A stretch of 64,000 nucleotides of DNA from positions 124,001 through 188,000 of the forward strand of contig NZ_VCIW01000003.1 in assembly GCF_005765165.1 (NCBI RefSeq), given 5' to 3'. This DNA is from Paenibacillus antri. Its GTDB lineage: Bacteria; Bacillota; Bacilli; Paenibacillales; YIM-B00363. The notes below the pieces were generated by a model. The model saw only the letters and a list, made by a program, of their open reading frames with translations, was not told the origin of the DNA and did not search any database. Of the stretch, positions 27,561-36,155 are shown piece by piece (the first letter of the stretch is position 1; each line of letters opens with the position of its first letter). The translations under genes and the position numbers were made by a program.

Positions 27561-28075
27561 AGTGGATCGGCGCGACGATGATCTTGGCCGCCGGCACCGC
27601 CTACGGCTTCGCGCAGGCTTCCCGATACGCCCGTCGCCCGAAGGAGCTGCGCCTGCTCGGGGCGGCGCTCGGGACGCTCGAGTCGGAGATCGTCTACGGG
27701 CTGTCGCCGCTGCCGGAGGCGCTGAACCGGGTGGCGTCGGCGACGCAGAAGCCCGTATCCCTTCTGTTCGCGGACGCGGCGGCCCGAATGGCCGATGCGC
27801 GGTCGGAGCGGACGGCGGGCGATTGCTGGAAGGAGGCGGTGAACGCCGTCTGGTCGGCGACGGCGCTCCAAGGTCCGGAGAAGGCGTCGCTGCTCGCGCT
27901 GGCGCCGACGCTCGGGATGACCGATCGGGACGACCAGGCGAAGCATCTTCGGCTCGCGATCGCCCAATTGCGCGCGGAGGAAGAGACGGCGCGGGAGGAG
28001 CAGGCGCGGTACGGCAAGATGTGGAGAAGCTTAGGGGCGCTTACGGCGGCGTTGGTCGTCATTTTAATGTACTAA
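27554..28075 (+). CDS. spoIIIAB: Stage III sporulation protein AB
   Basis: 173 residues from ATG 27554, overlapping the spoIIIAA stop by 7 bp. N- and C-terminal membrane helices flank a helical cytosolic domain resembling type II secretion GspF-like proteins. The family motif LRLLGAALGTLESEIVYG is at residues 35-52. It is a membrane component of the SpoIIIA complex. Confidence 0.93.
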   Translation: MLKWIGATMILAAGTAYGFAQASRYARRPKELRLLGAALGTLESEIVYGLSPLPEALNRVASATQKPVSLLFADAAARMADARSERTAGDCWKEAVNAVWSATALQGPEKASLLALAPTLGMTDRDDQAKHLRLAIAQLRAEEETAREEQARYGKMWRSLGALTAALVVILMY

Positions 28076-28088
28076 GGACGGTGCCAGG

Positions 28089-28292
28089 ATGAACGAGGAT
28101 GTCAATGCCATATTTCAGATCGCCGCCGTCGGCATCATCGTCGCCATGATTCATACGGTGTTGAAGCAAATGGGGAAAGAGGATTACGCGCACTGGGTGA
28201 CGTTAATCGGCTTCGTCGTGGTGCTGTTTATGGTGATACGCAAACTGGATCAGCTGTTTCAAGAAATTAAAACGATCTTTTTGTTTCAATAG
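28089..28292 (+). CDS. spoIIIAC: Stage III sporulation protein AC
   Basis: 67 residues, two membrane helices (about residues 8-24 and 37-52), with the conserved VLKQMGKEDYAHWVTLIGF between them. Length and sequence are typical. The gene is 13 bp after spoIIIAB. Confidence 0.95.
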   Translation: MNEDVNAIFQIAAVGIIVAMIHTVLKQMGKEDYAHWVTLIGFVVVLFMVIRKLDQLFQEIKTIFLFQ

Positions 28293-28303
28293 GCGGTGGC
28301 GCC

Positions 28304-28693
28304 GTGGATATGATCCAAGTCGTCGGCTTCGGTCTGGTCGCCACCGTGCTCGTCCTGATCGTCAAGGAGCAAAAGGCGCCGGTCGCCTTCCTGCTCGCCG
28401 CCTTCGCGGGCATCGTCATTTTCCTGGCGTTGATCGGGAAAATCTCCGAAATCATCGCGATGCTCGAACGGCTGGCCGATCAATCGAACGTGAATATGGT
28501 GTTTTTCCAAACGATCTTGAAAATCATCGGCATTGCGTATATCGCGGAATTCGGAGCGCAAGTCGTTCGGGACGCCGGGCAGGAAGCGATCGCATCGAAG
28601 ATCGAGCTCGCCGGCAAGGTGCTCATCATGGTGCTCGCCATCCCGATCATCTCGGTGATCGTCGAGACCGTCATGAAGCTGATGCCCGCATAA
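28304..28693 (+). CDS. spoIIIAD: Stage III sporulation protein AD
   Basis: 129 residues from GTG 28304, with GGCGGTGG upstream. Three to four membrane helices, with the family sequence YIAEFGAQVVRDAGQEAIASK near residue 85. It is part of the membrane platform of the SpoIIIA channel. Confidence 0.94.
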   Translation: MDMIQVVGFGLVATVLVLIVKEQKAPVAFLLAAFAGIVIFLALIGKISEIIAMLERLADQSNVNMVFFQTILKIIGIAYIAEFGAQVVRDAGQEAIASKIELAGKVLIMVLAIPIISVIVETVMKLMPA

Positions 28694-28734
28694 ATCGAGG
28701 CGGATGTTCGTCGAAAGGTTGAGGAGGGGTGGAC

Positions 28735-29865
28735 GTGTCGGCAACCGCAGCTCCGGGCGCAGACGACGCCGGCGCGGTCCAGGATTGGGTCGACGCCCAA
28801 TCGGAGATCGTCCGTACGGACGAAGTAGAGCATTATTGGGACACGCTCATGCGCCAATACGGCGGATGGTTCCCGAACGGGAACCCGTCGTTCCAGGAAG
28901 CGCTTATGCCGGGCGGCGACGGGTTTTCTCTGGCGAACGCGGCGAGCGGACTGCTCCAGTTTCTGCTGCACGAGGTCGTCGTCAACGGGAAGCTGCTGGC
29001 GATGATCGTCATCCTGACCGTGTTCAGCATCGTGCTGGAGACGCTGCAGACGGCGTTCGAGAAGACGACGGTGAGCAAGGTCGCTTACGCCATCTCGTAT
29101 CTCGTCATCGTCGTCATCGCGATCAACAGCTTCCACATCGCGATTCAATTCGCGAAGGACGCCATCTCCGGCATGATACACTTCATGACCGCGATGATGC
29201 CGCTCGTGCTGACGATGCTGGCGTCGATGGGCAACGTCGCGACGGTGTCGATCATGCACCCGCTTATCGTGTTCATGATTCATACGGTGGGGAACCTGGT
29301 TTTCTTCTTTATCTTTCCGTTATTGTTTTTCTCCGCCGTTTTACATATTGTTTCGACGCTGACCGACAAGTACAAGGTGACGCAGCTTGCTACGCTGCTC
29401 CGCAACATCGCGATCGGGACGCTGACGATATCGCTCACGGTGTTCCTCGGCGTCATCTCGGTACAGGGCGCCACGGGCGGCGTCGCGGACGGGGTGACGC
29501 TCAAGACGGCGAAGTACGTGGCGGGCAACTTCGTCCCGGTGGTCGGGCGCATGTTCTCGGAGACGACGGATACGGTGCTCAGCGCTTCGCTCCTCATGAA
29601 GAACGCGATCGGCCTCGCGGGCGTCGTCATCATCGTCCTGATCGCCGCGTTCCCGGCGCTGAAGATTCTGGCGCTCGCCTTTATCTATAACCTGGCGGCC
29701 GCGCTGCTGCAGCCGCTCGGCGACAGTCCGGTCATCGGCTGCCTGCAGACGATCGGGAAGAGCATGATCTTCGTGTTCGCGGCGCTCGCGACGGTGAGCC
29801 TCATGTTTTTTCTCGCGATTACGATCATTATCGCCGCGGGGAACGTGACCGTAATGATGCGATGA
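28735..29865 (+). CDS. spoIIIAE: Stage III sporulation protein AE
   Basis: 376 residues from GTG 28735, chosen because GAGGAGGGG (28721-28729) suits it; GTG 28729 is too close. The polytopic core is typical: EYWD-like EHYWDTLMRQYGGWFP, then many helices from about residue 75 including FIFPLLFFSAVLHIVSTLTDKYK (in parts) and NAIGLAGVVIIVL. Homologues usually begin with a cleavable signal peptide; here the protein starts directly with a polar Ala/Asp-rich stretch and an in-frame stop at 28720-28722 excludes an upstream extension. Confidence 0.93.
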   Translation: MSATAAPGADDAGAVQDWVDAQSEIVRTDEVEHYWDTLMRQYGGWFPNGNPSFQEALMPGGDGFSLANAASGLLQFLLHEVVVNGKLLAMIVILTVFSIVLETLQTAFEKTTVSKVAYAISYLVIVVIAINSFHIAIQFAKDAISGMIHFMTAMMPLVLTMLASMGNVATVSIMHPLIVFMIHTVGNLVFFFIFPLLFFSAVLHIVSTLTDKYKVTQLATLLRNIAIGTLTISLTVFLGVISVQGATGGVADGVTLKTAKYVAGNFVPVVGRMFSETTDTVLSASLLMKNAIGLAGVVIIVLIAAFPALKILALAFIYNLAAALLQPLGDSPVIGCLQTIGKSMIFVFAALATVSLMFFLAITIIIAAGNVTVMMR

Positions 29866-29889
29866 ACGCGAACGAGGAGGCGATCCGCG

Positions 29890-30651
29890 ATGATGGAGGC
29901 GTTGACCGGCTGGCTGAAACAGATCGTTCTGGTGGTGCTGCTGGCGACGTTCATCGATCTATTGCTGCCGAACCGAACGATGCAGCGGTACGTCAAGCTC
30001 GTCGTCTCGCTGTTCATCCTCATGACGATTCTATCGCCGGTGCTGCAGCTGCTCGGTTCGAACGCGAACGTGCGGATGCTCGCCGCGTCCGTCGGCGGCT
30101 GGTCCGTCGCCGGGACGGCGGCGCCGGCGCCGATCGGCTCTTCCGGTTCGTCCGGCGGTTCCTCGATGCCGGCATTGGGCGAGCTGCTCTCCGAGGGGGA
30201 AGCGATCGCGAGAGCGCAGAGCGAACGGTCGATCGACATGCTCGAAAACCGGATCGAAGCGATGGTCGAAGAGCATGTGCGGTCGAAGCACGAAGCGGAA
30301 GCGAGCGTCGAGGCCGCGGTGGACATCGACGGCGACGGCTTGCCGACCGTGAAGAGCATTCGAATCCGCGTCGGAGCGTCGCTCGCGGCCGCCGCGGCGG
30401 CGTCGGCGGAAGTCGAAGGGGGCGGCGGAGCGGCAGAGCCCGCGCCGGAGCCGTCCGGCGGGATAAACATCGAGCCGGTGGTCGTCGAGCCTGTCTTCGT
30501 CGAGCCGGTTCGCATCGGCGAGACGCGGACGGAAGGAGCCGCGGCGGACGCCTCGGCGCCCGCGCCGGTCTCGGCGGCCGAACGCAAGGCGATCGCGAAA
30601 TCGGTCGCGGAAGCGTGGGCCGTCCCGGTCTCGAAAGTCAAAGTGGAATGA
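29890..30651 (+). CDS. spoIIIAF: Stage III sporulation protein AF
   Basis: 253 residues. Two N-terminal helices (ALTGWLKQIVLVVLLATFIDL and YVKLVVSLFILMTILSPVL) are diagnostic; the rest is a mother-cell soluble domain with ring-building-motif potential. A Pro/Glu/Val-rich insertion (about residues 178-225) makes it longer than the roughly 206-residue B. subtilis protein. It ends VAEAWAVPVSKVKVE. Confidence 0.92.
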   Translation: MMEALTGWLKQIVLVVLLATFIDLLLPNRTMQRYVKLVVSLFILMTILSPVLQLLGSNANVRMLAASVGGWSVAGTAAPAPIGSSGSSGGSSMPALGELLSEGEAIARAQSERSIDMLENRIEAMVEEHVRSKHEAEASVEAAVDIDGDGLPTVKSIRIRVGASLAAAAAASAEVEGGGGAAEPAPEPSGGINIEPVVVEPVFVEPVRIGETRTEGAAADASAPAPVSAAERKAIAKSVAEAWAVPVSKVKVE

Positions 30652-30684
30652 GAACGGATGCGTCCGGCGAAGGAGGTGATGCGA

Positions 30685-31341
30685 ATGGCGAAATGGTGGA
30701 AGGCGTTCGAAGAGCGGTTCGGCGGCGGTCCGGGAGGCGCGAGCCGCACGAACACGTTCCGATGGCTCCTGATCGTGGCGGGCGTCGGCGGCGTCTTCAT
30801 GATTCTGAATTCGTTCCTGACGGTGGAGGACGTGCAGCCTCCTTACGACGGCGGCGGGATTCCCGAGACCGCGACGAACGGCGCGCCGCCCGGCGGCGAA
30901 GTTCCCGCCTTCGGAACCGGCGCGGCGAAGGACTCGAAGTTCGCGGCGTACGAAGCGAGCTACGAGGACGAGCTGAAGGAGATTTTGCAAAAAATCGTCG
31001 GCGTCGGCGAAGTGAACGTACTCGTAACGATCGAATCGACCGAGGAGGTCGTGGCCGAGCGGAACGTGACCGAGTCGGCCCAGGAGACGAACGAGCGGGA
31101 CCCGAACGGCGCCAATCGACACATTACGCAGACGTCCCGAACCGGAGAAATCGTGTTATATACGGAATCCGGCGACAGCGTGCCGCTCGTGCGCAAGACG
31201 ATCCGGCCGACGATCCGCGGCGTGTTCGTCGTCGCCGAAGGCGCCGAAAACTTGACGGTGAAGAAGATGATGATCGAAGCGGTCGAACGAGGGCTCGGCG
31301 TGCCGTCCCATAAGATTTCTGTAGCGCCTAGCAAGAGGTAA
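30685..31341 (+). CDS. spoIIIAG: Stage III sporulation protein AG
   Basis: 218 residues from ATG 30685, preceded by a textbook AAGGAGGTGAT at 30670-30680. One membrane helix (about residues 28-45), then a ring-building domain: ELKEILQKIVGVGEVNVLVTIES and later IRPTIRGVFVVAEGAENLTVKKMM (in parts). SpoIIIAG forms the large ring of the feeding-tube channel in the intermembrane space. Confidence 0.94.
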   Translation: MAKWWKAFEERFGGGPGGASRTNTFRWLLIVAGVGGVFMILNSFLTVEDVQPPYDGGGIPETATNGAPPGGEVPAFGTGAAKDSKFAAYEASYEDELKEILQKIVGVGEVNVLVTIESTEEVVAERNVTESAQETNERDPNGANRHITQTSRTGEIVLYTESGDSVPLVRKTIRPTIRGVFVVAEGAENLTVKKMMIEAVERGLGVPSHKISVAPSKR

Positions 31342-31406
31342 CCGCGCCGAACCGGCGTCCACATATTCCAAAAACCAATTCAGAAAAGCACAAGGAGGAA
31401 ACAAGA

Positions 31407-32132
31407 ATGAATACAAGAAGACAAACGGTGTGGCTCGTATCGATGCTGGGGTTGATGGTCGTCCTGTCCGCGTATTACTTGTTCACCGACGAAGCGGATC
31501 AAATTCCGGTGCCCACGGAGCAAACGGCGCAGAACGAAATTATCGTCGAAGGCGTCGGCATGATGGATCCGACGGCGGCGCAGCCGGGCGTGACGATCGA
31601 CGACATCGCCGCGCTCGAAGAGGACGCGACGGCGGAAGGCGCGGCCGAAGGGGCGGCGGAAGGCGCGACGGACGGCGTCGCGGAAGCCGCGGATCCGGCG
31701 ACGCCGGAAGGCGCGACCGCCGAAGCCGAAGAGACGATCACGGACGAGCAAGTGCTCGAGCAAGTGTCGAACCGATCGAGCGCGGACGCGATTACGGCGA
31801 TGCAAATCGAGCGCGATTCCGACTTCTCCAGACAGATCGAAGCGCTGACGGCGGCGATGACGAACGAAGAAGCGTCCGAGCAGCAAATCACGGAAGCGAT
31901 CAATAAGCACAGCGCCCTGATGGATTTGGAAGCGAAGCTGATCGCTTTCGAAGAGAAGCTGCTCGGCGACTACGAGAACGTAGCGGTCATGTACGACGAT
32001 CAGAAGCAGCACTTTACGGTTCACGTCTCCGCTGCCCAGCTCGAAAAGAGCGAAGCGGTATCGATCGTCACCGAGGCGATGAAAGACCTGAGCATCGCGA
32101 TTCATCAAATCACCGTCAAGCTGTACAACTAA
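31407..32132 (+). CDS. spoIIIAH: Stage III sporulation protein AH
   Basis: 241 residues from ATG 31407, with AAGGAGGAAAC at 31392-31402. The N-terminal helix (TVWLVSMLGLMVVLSAYYLF) is followed by a low-complexity Ala/Glu/Gly/Thr linker (about residues 70-112), then the ring-building domain near residues 130-235. SpoIIIAH binds SpoIIQ from the forespore and bridges both membranes. The linker is longer than in B. subtilis. Confidence 0.94.
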   Translation: MNTRRQTVWLVSMLGLMVVLSAYYLFTDEADQIPVPTEQTAQNEIIVEGVGMMDPTAAQPGVTIDDIAALEEDATAEGAAEGAAEGATDGVAEAADPATPEGATAEAEETITDEQVLEQVSNRSSADAITAMQIERDSDFSRQIEALTAAMTNEEASEQQITEAINKHSALMDLEAKLIAFEEKLLGDYENVAVMYDDQKQHFTVHVSAAQLEKSEAVSIVTEAMKDLSIAIHQITVKLYN

Positions 32133-32173
32133 CGATCAGGCTTCGTCGACCGCGCGGCGTAAAAAAACGGAGG

Positions 32174-32200
32174 GAGCCCGGGGAAACTGGGCTCTTTCCA
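32174..32200 (+). terminator. Probable terminator of the spoIIIA operon
   Basis: GAGCCC (32174-32179) pairs with GGGCTC (32189-32194), followed by TTTCC. The T-run is short, so termination may be partial. Confidence 0.5.
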
Positions 32201-32223
32201 TTTACTTCTTTTAAGGGTATAAT
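32195..32223 (+). promoter_or_regulatory. Promoter of accBC
   Basis: Perfect -10 TATAAT (32218-32223) with a weak -35 TTTCCA (32195-32200) at 17 bp. It lies right after the spoIIIA terminator, separating a housekeeping operon from the sporulation operon. Confidence 0.6.
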
Positions 32224-32301
32224 TACAACGTCGCTTTTGAGGGTTGGCAAGCCGCTCGCGACGGCGCAGACTCATTCGCTTGAGGAGATGAATGCAAGAC
32301 G

Positions 32302-32787
32302 ATGTATAAACTTAACGAAATCAAAGAACTTATTCGATTGGTGGACAGCACTTCCATACAACATCTCGAGATCGAAAACGAGAACGGCAAAATCAGCATC
32401 AAGAAGCCCGAAGCTCCTGCGGTTCACGTGACGTCGCACCCGACGGCGGCCGTATCGGCGCAGCACGCGTTCGTACCGGCGGCTCCGGCCCCCGCCGCTC
32501 CGCAGGCGCCTGCGGCTCCTGCCCCGGCGCAAGAAGAGCGGAACGCCGATCTGCACCCGATCGTCTCTCCGATGGTCGGCACGTTCTACGCCGCCCCGTC
32601 CCCGGACGCGCAGCCGTTCGTCAAGGCGGGCGACGCGGTCAAAGAGAAGACGATCGTGTGCATCGTCGAAGCGATGAAGCTGATGAACGAAATCGAAGCG
32701 GAAGTGAGCGGCCAGATCGTCGAAGTGCTGGCGGAGAACGGCCAGCTCGTCGAGTACGGCCAGCCGCTCTTCTTGGTGAAACGGTAA
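32302..32787 (+). CDS. accB: Acetyl-CoA carboxylase biotin carboxyl carrier protein
   Basis: 161 residues. The N-terminal [22 protein letters not shown] is typical of BCCP. A Pro/Ala linker covers residues 56-76, and the biotinyl domain holds the target Lys126 in [13 protein letters not shown]. It carries carboxybiotin between biotin carboxylase and the carboxyltransferase for malonyl-CoA synthesis. Confidence 0.96.
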   Translation: MYKLNEIKELIRLVDSTSIQHLEIENENGKISIKKPEAPAVHVTSHPTAAVSAQHAFVPAAPAPAAPQAPAAPAPAQEERNADLHPIVSPMVGTFYAAPSPDAQPFVKAGDAVKEKTIVCIVEAMKLMNEIEAEVSGQIVEVLAENGQLVEYGQPLFLVKR

Positions 32788-32812
32788 GAGCGACAACGGG
32801 AGGAAAATACGC

Positions 32813-34156
32813 ATGAAGTTTCACAAAGTGCTGGTCGCGAACCGAGGCGAAATCGCAGTCCGCATCATTCGCGCTTGCAGAGAGCTGGGCATCTCCACGG
32901 TCGCGGTGTATTCCGAGGCGGATCGCGAGGCGCTGCACGTTCGACTCGCGGACGAGGCGTATTGCATCGGTCCGGTATCGTCCAAAGACAGTTATTTGAA
33001 TTTAACGAACATCATGAGCGTCGCCACGTTGACCGGCGCGGACGCCATCCATCCGGGGTACGGCTTCCTCGCGGAGAACGCGGACTTCGCCGAAATTTGC
33101 GAACGCTGCAACGTCGTCTTCATCGGCCCGTCCCCGGACGCGATCTCCCGCATGGGGGACAAGTCCGTGGCGAAGCAGACGATGCGCGACGCCGGCGTGC
33201 CGGTCATTCCGGGCTCGGTCGGTCTCGTCGAGACGATCGACGACGCGGTCGCGATCGCCCGCGACATCGGCTACCCGGTCATCATTAAGGCGACGGCCGG
33301 CGGCGGCGGGAAGGGCATCCGCATAGCGGCATCGGAAGAAGATCTGATCCAAGGCATCATCGCCGCGCAGCAGGAAGCTCAGAAGGCGTTCGGCAACGCC
33401 GGAGTCTATCTGGAGAAGTTCCTTACCGGCATGAAGCATGTAGAAATTCAAATCGTCGCGGACAAGCACGGCAACGTCGTGCACCTCGGCGAGCGAGACT
33501 GCTCCGTGCAGCGCCGGCGTCAGAAGCTCGTCGAAGAGGCGCCTTGTCCGGTGCTGTCGCCGGAGGTGCGCCGCCGCATGGGCGACGCGGCCGTCCGCGC
33601 GGCGCGCGCCGTCGATTATTCGGGAGCCGGAACGTTGGAGTTCTTGCTCGGTCCCGACGAACAGTTTTATTTCATGGAGATGAATACGCGCATTCAGGTC
33701 GAGCATCCGGTCACCGAGATGGTGACCGGCGTCGATATCATTAAAGAGATGATTTCCGTAGCGGAGGGACATCCGCTCAGCATTCGTCAATCCGACGTCG
33801 TCATCAACGGCCACTCCATCGAATGCCGCGTCAACGCGGAAGATCCGGCGAAGAACTTCATGCCGTCCGCGGGACGCATTAATTTCTACCTGCCGCCCGG
33901 CGGCGTAGGCGTGCGCGTCGACAGCGCCGCTTATCCGGGGTACGTCATTCCGCCGCATTACGACTCTATGATCGCGAAGCTGATCGTTTGGGCGCCGACG
34001 CGGGAGGAAGCGATCGCCCGCATGAAGCGCGCGCTCGGGGAGTTCGCGGTCGACGGGGTGCATACGACGATTCCGTTCCACATGAGGCTGATGGATCACC
34101 CGACGTTCCGACGCGGCGATTTCGACATCAAGTTCCTGGAAGAACACGACGTATAG
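32813..34156 (+). CDS. accC: Acetyl-CoA carboxylase biotin carboxylase subunit
   Basis: 447 residues. ATP-grasp features include [14 protein letters not shown] (glycine-rich loop), [15 protein letters not shown], and catalytic [16 protein letters not shown] (about residues 285-300). It carboxylates biotin on AccB using bicarbonate and ATP. The gene is 25 bp after accB, in one operon. Confidence 0.97.
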   Translation: MKFHKVLVANRGEIAVRIIRACRELGISTVAVYSEADREALHVRLADEAYCIGPVSSKDSYLNLTNIMSVATLTGADAIHPGYGFLAENADFAEICERCNVVFIGPSPDAISRMGDKSVAKQTMRDAGVPVIPGSVGLVETIDDAVAIARDIGYPVIIKATAGGGGKGIRIAASEEDLIQGIIAAQQEAQKAFGNAGVYLEKFLTGMKHVEIQIVADKHGNVVHLGERDCSVQRRRQKLVEEAPCPVLSPEVRRRMGDAAVRAARAVDYSGAGTLEFLLGPDEQFYFMEMNTRIQVEHPVTEMVTGVDIIKEMISVAEGHPLSIRQSDVVINGHSIECRVNAEDPAKNFMPSAGRINFYLPPGGVGVRVDSAAYPGYVIPPHYDSMIAKLIVWAPTREEAIARMKRALGEFAVDGVHTTIPFHMRLMDHPTFRRGDFDIKFLEEHDV

Positions 34157-34193
34157 CGATCGAACTATGCCGATTCGCCCGATTCTCCAAGGT

Positions 34194-34222
34194 TTGTCAT
34201 AATTTTGGACGGGTGGTATAGT
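34194..34222 (+). promoter_or_regulatory. SigA promoter of the asp23-like gene
   Basis: -35 TTGTCA (34194-34199), 17-bp spacer, -10 TATAGT (34217-34222), 34 bp before the ATG. Confidence 0.7.
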
Positions 34223-34256
34223 ATTTAATTATAAGACAAGGGGAGGATGATCGATA

Positions 34257-34670
34257 ATGAACACGATTGCCCCGGAATTCACGAAGACCGAGATGGGGAA
34301 CATACAGATCGCTCCGGAGGTCATTGAAATTATCGCAGGCCTCGCAACGATCGAAGTGGACGGCGTCACCGGCATGAGCGGCGGATTCGCCAGCGGCGTG
34401 GCCGAGCTCCTCGGTCGGAAAAACCTGTCTAAAGGCGTGAAAGTCGAAGTCGGCCAACGCGAAGCGGCGGTGGACGTATCCATCGTCATCGAGTACGGTC
34501 GACGCATACCGGAAGTCGCGTCCGCCATCCAGGCGAACGTCAAGCACGCGATCCAATCGATGACCGGACTGAACGTCGTCGAAGTGAACGTTCATATTCA
34601 CGACGTCATGTTCAAGGGTCAAGAACGGATCGAAGAAGAAGAAGGCCCGATCACGACCCGCGTGAAGTAA
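34257..34670 (+). CDS. yqhY: Asp23/Gls24 family envelope stress protein (YqhY)
   Basis: 137 residues with the Asp23/Gls24 fold: GNIQIAPEVIEIIAGLATIEVDGVTGMSGG (in parts), VDVSIVIEYGRRIPEVA and VEVNVHIHDVMF. In B. subtilis YqhY is linked to acetyl-CoA carboxylase activity, and its position next to accBC fits. The downstream genes encode an AmaP-like anchor and a DUF2273 protein, the usual membrane partners of Asp23. Confidence 0.92.
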   Translation: MNTIAPEFTKTEMGNIQIAPEVIEIIAGLATIEVDGVTGMSGGFASGVAELLGRKNLSKGVKVEVGQREAAVDVSIVIEYGRRIPEVASAIQANVKHAIQSMTGLNVVEVNVHIHDVMFKGQERIEEEEGPITTRVK

Positions 34671-34707
34671 CGAGCGCGGCGGGTCGCGCGGAACGAATGG
34701 ACATACC

Positions 34708-34740
34708 GAAATCCCCCGGGCGTCGCCGTTCGGGGGTTTC
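34708..34740 (+). terminator. Possible terminator after the asp23-like gene
   Basis: GAAA-T-CCCCCG pairs with CGGGGGTTTC (34731-34740), one bulged T, no long U-tract. Termination is likely inefficient. Confidence 0.35.
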
Positions 34741-34812
34741 CTCGTCGTAGCCCTGCGCAAGCGGCGGGAATCGGCATACGGCAAGGACGTACCAGTGGAA
34801 GGAGCTGCAGTC

Positions 34813-35370
34813 ATGGGCAGAGTCGCGGACAAATTGTTTTTATTTCTGTACAGCGTGGCCATATTGATCTTTTCGGGGATCGGGCTGATCGTCTCGATGG
34901 AATGGGTGGCTCCGGCGTTCGCCGAATCGTTCGTCGATGCCATATATATGACGGGTCCGGCCAAATATGCCGCGATCGCCGTATGCGCCGCATTATTTCT
35001 GCTGTCGATCCGATTTCTGTTCGTGTCGCTGCGCAAGAGCCGCGAGCGGAGCGGCTCCATCGATCAGCGCACCGAATTCGGCGATATTCGCATCTCGCTC
35101 GAGACGGTGGAAAATCTCGCCCTGAAGGCGGCGAATCGCGTTCGTGGCGTGAAGGATTTGCGCGCGCGCGTGCGCGTCGACGACAGCGGCCTCGATATCC
35201 AGCTCCGCTCGGTCGTCGACGGGGAATCCTCGATTCAACAGCTGACGGAGGAGATGCAGCGCGGCGTGAAGGAGCATGTCGAGGACATTACCGGCATTCC
35301 GGTCGCTACGGTGACGGTGTACGTCGCCAACGTCGTGCAATCCCAAACGTTCAAAGCTCGAGTGGAGTAG
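34813..35370 (+). CDS. amaP: Alkaline shock response membrane anchor protein AmaP
   Basis: 185 residues from ATG 34813, with GGAAGGAG at 34798-34805. Two N-terminal helices (about residues 7-28 and 50-75) are followed by a cytosolic domain resembling Asp23 (ISLETVENLALKAANRVRGVKDL). In staphylococci AmaP anchors Asp23 at the membrane. Co-location with asp23 and DUF2273 supports the call. Confidence 0.88.
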   Translation: MGRVADKLFLFLYSVAILIFSGIGLIVSMEWVAPAFAESFVDAIYMTGPAKYAAIAVCAALFLLSIRFLFVSLRKSRERSGSIDQRTEFGDIRISLETVENLALKAANRVRGVKDLRARVRVDDSGLDIQLRSVVDGESSIQQLTEEMQRGVKEHVEDITGIPVATVTVYVANVVQSQTFKARVE

Positions 35371-35379
35371 GTGACGCCG

Positions 35380-35625
35380 ATGTGGAAGAAACTCGCGGAT
35401 TCGATTCTGGAGTGGGCCCTCGCGGGGCGCGTCGGGAGAATCGTCGGAGCCGCGGCGGGCGTGCTGCTCGGGTTCGTGTATTTGATTTGGGGCTTCTGGG
35501 ATATGCTGGCCTTCGCATTGATCGGGTTTACGGGGTATACGCTTGGTTTAAAATCGGACAATCGGGAAAAATGGGTGGATAGAAACGCCATCGCCCGGTG
35601 GTTCACAGACAGATGGTATCGATGA
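35380..35625 (+). CDS. DUF2273 small membrane protein
   Basis: 81 residues from ATG 35380 (an in-frame GTG at 35371 abuts the amaP stop). Two adjacent helices (RIVGAAAGVLLGFVYLIWGF and DMLAFALIGFTGYTLGL) with the DUF2273 pattern. This family is the constant third member of Asp23-AmaP loci. The stop codon overlaps a terminator hairpin. Confidence 0.87.
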   Translation: MWKKLADSILEWALAGRVGRIVGAAAGVLLGFVYLIWGFWDMLAFALIGFTGYTLGLKSDNREKWVDRNAIARWFTDRWYR

Positions 35626-35648
35626 ATCCCATGACTGTGGGATTTTTT
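35625..35648 (+). terminator. Intrinsic terminator between DUF2273 gene and nusB
   Basis: AATCCCA (35625-35631) pairs with TGGGATT (35638-35644), 6-nt loop, six T ending at 35648. The stem begins in the stop codon. nusB follows only 20 bp later with no strong promoter seen, so read-through or attenuation is possible. Confidence 0.75.
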
Positions 35649-35667
35649 CGTTAGGAGGAGTTTATCG

Positions 35668-36123
35668 ATGAAGCGAAGGTCCGCGCGCGTCGTAGCGGTG
35701 CAATGTTTGTATCAAATGGAGATGAATCGAGTGCCGGCGCACGAGGCGCTGCAAGCCGCGATGGAAGAGGCGCTGAACGACAACGAGTCCGGCACGGACG
35801 TCAGCGACGCGGACGCGTTGCTTGCGTACGTTCGGGGATTGTTGGACAAGCTGGTGCCGCTCATCCCGGAAATCGACGGGATGCTGACGGAGTTCCTGCA
35901 AGGCTATCAGGTTGACCGCTTGTCGCGGGTCGACCGGGAGGTGCTACGTCTCGCGGTGTTCGAGATGATTTACGCCGACGACGTTCCCCCGAAGGTGGCG
36001 GTCAACGAAGCGATCGAGGTCGCGAAGCACTTCGGTACGGACGAATCGGGCAAATTCGTCAACGGCGTGCTGGGGAAGATGGTTAAGCAAGTGGACGAGT
36101 TGAAGGCGAAAGCGAACGCGTAA
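35668..36123 (+). CDS. nusB: Transcription antitermination factor NusB
   Basis: 151 residues from ATG 35668, preceded by TTAGGAGGAG at 35652-35661. All-helical NusB fold with RRSARVVAVQCLYQMEM at the start and VAVNEAIEVAKHFGTDESGKFVNGVLGK near the C-terminus (in parts). It binds boxA RNA with NusE for rRNA antitermination. Confidence 0.95.
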   Translation: MKRRSARVVAVQCLYQMEMNRVPAHEALQAAMEEALNDNESGTDVSDADALLAYVRGLLDKLVPLIPEIDGMLTEFLQGYQVDRLSRVDREVLRLAVFEMIYADDVPPKVAVNEAIEVAKHFGTDESGKFVNGVLGKMVKQVDELKAKANA

Positions 36124-36155
36124 ATAACGGGCGAAAAACGGAGGCGTTACCATCC

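Noticed and set aside
26531-28075. Apparent fusion protein ending in SpoIIIAB
   Set aside because: The N-terminal 340 residues are an out-of-frame reading of spoIIIAA; SpoIIIAB starts at ATG 27554 with normal length.
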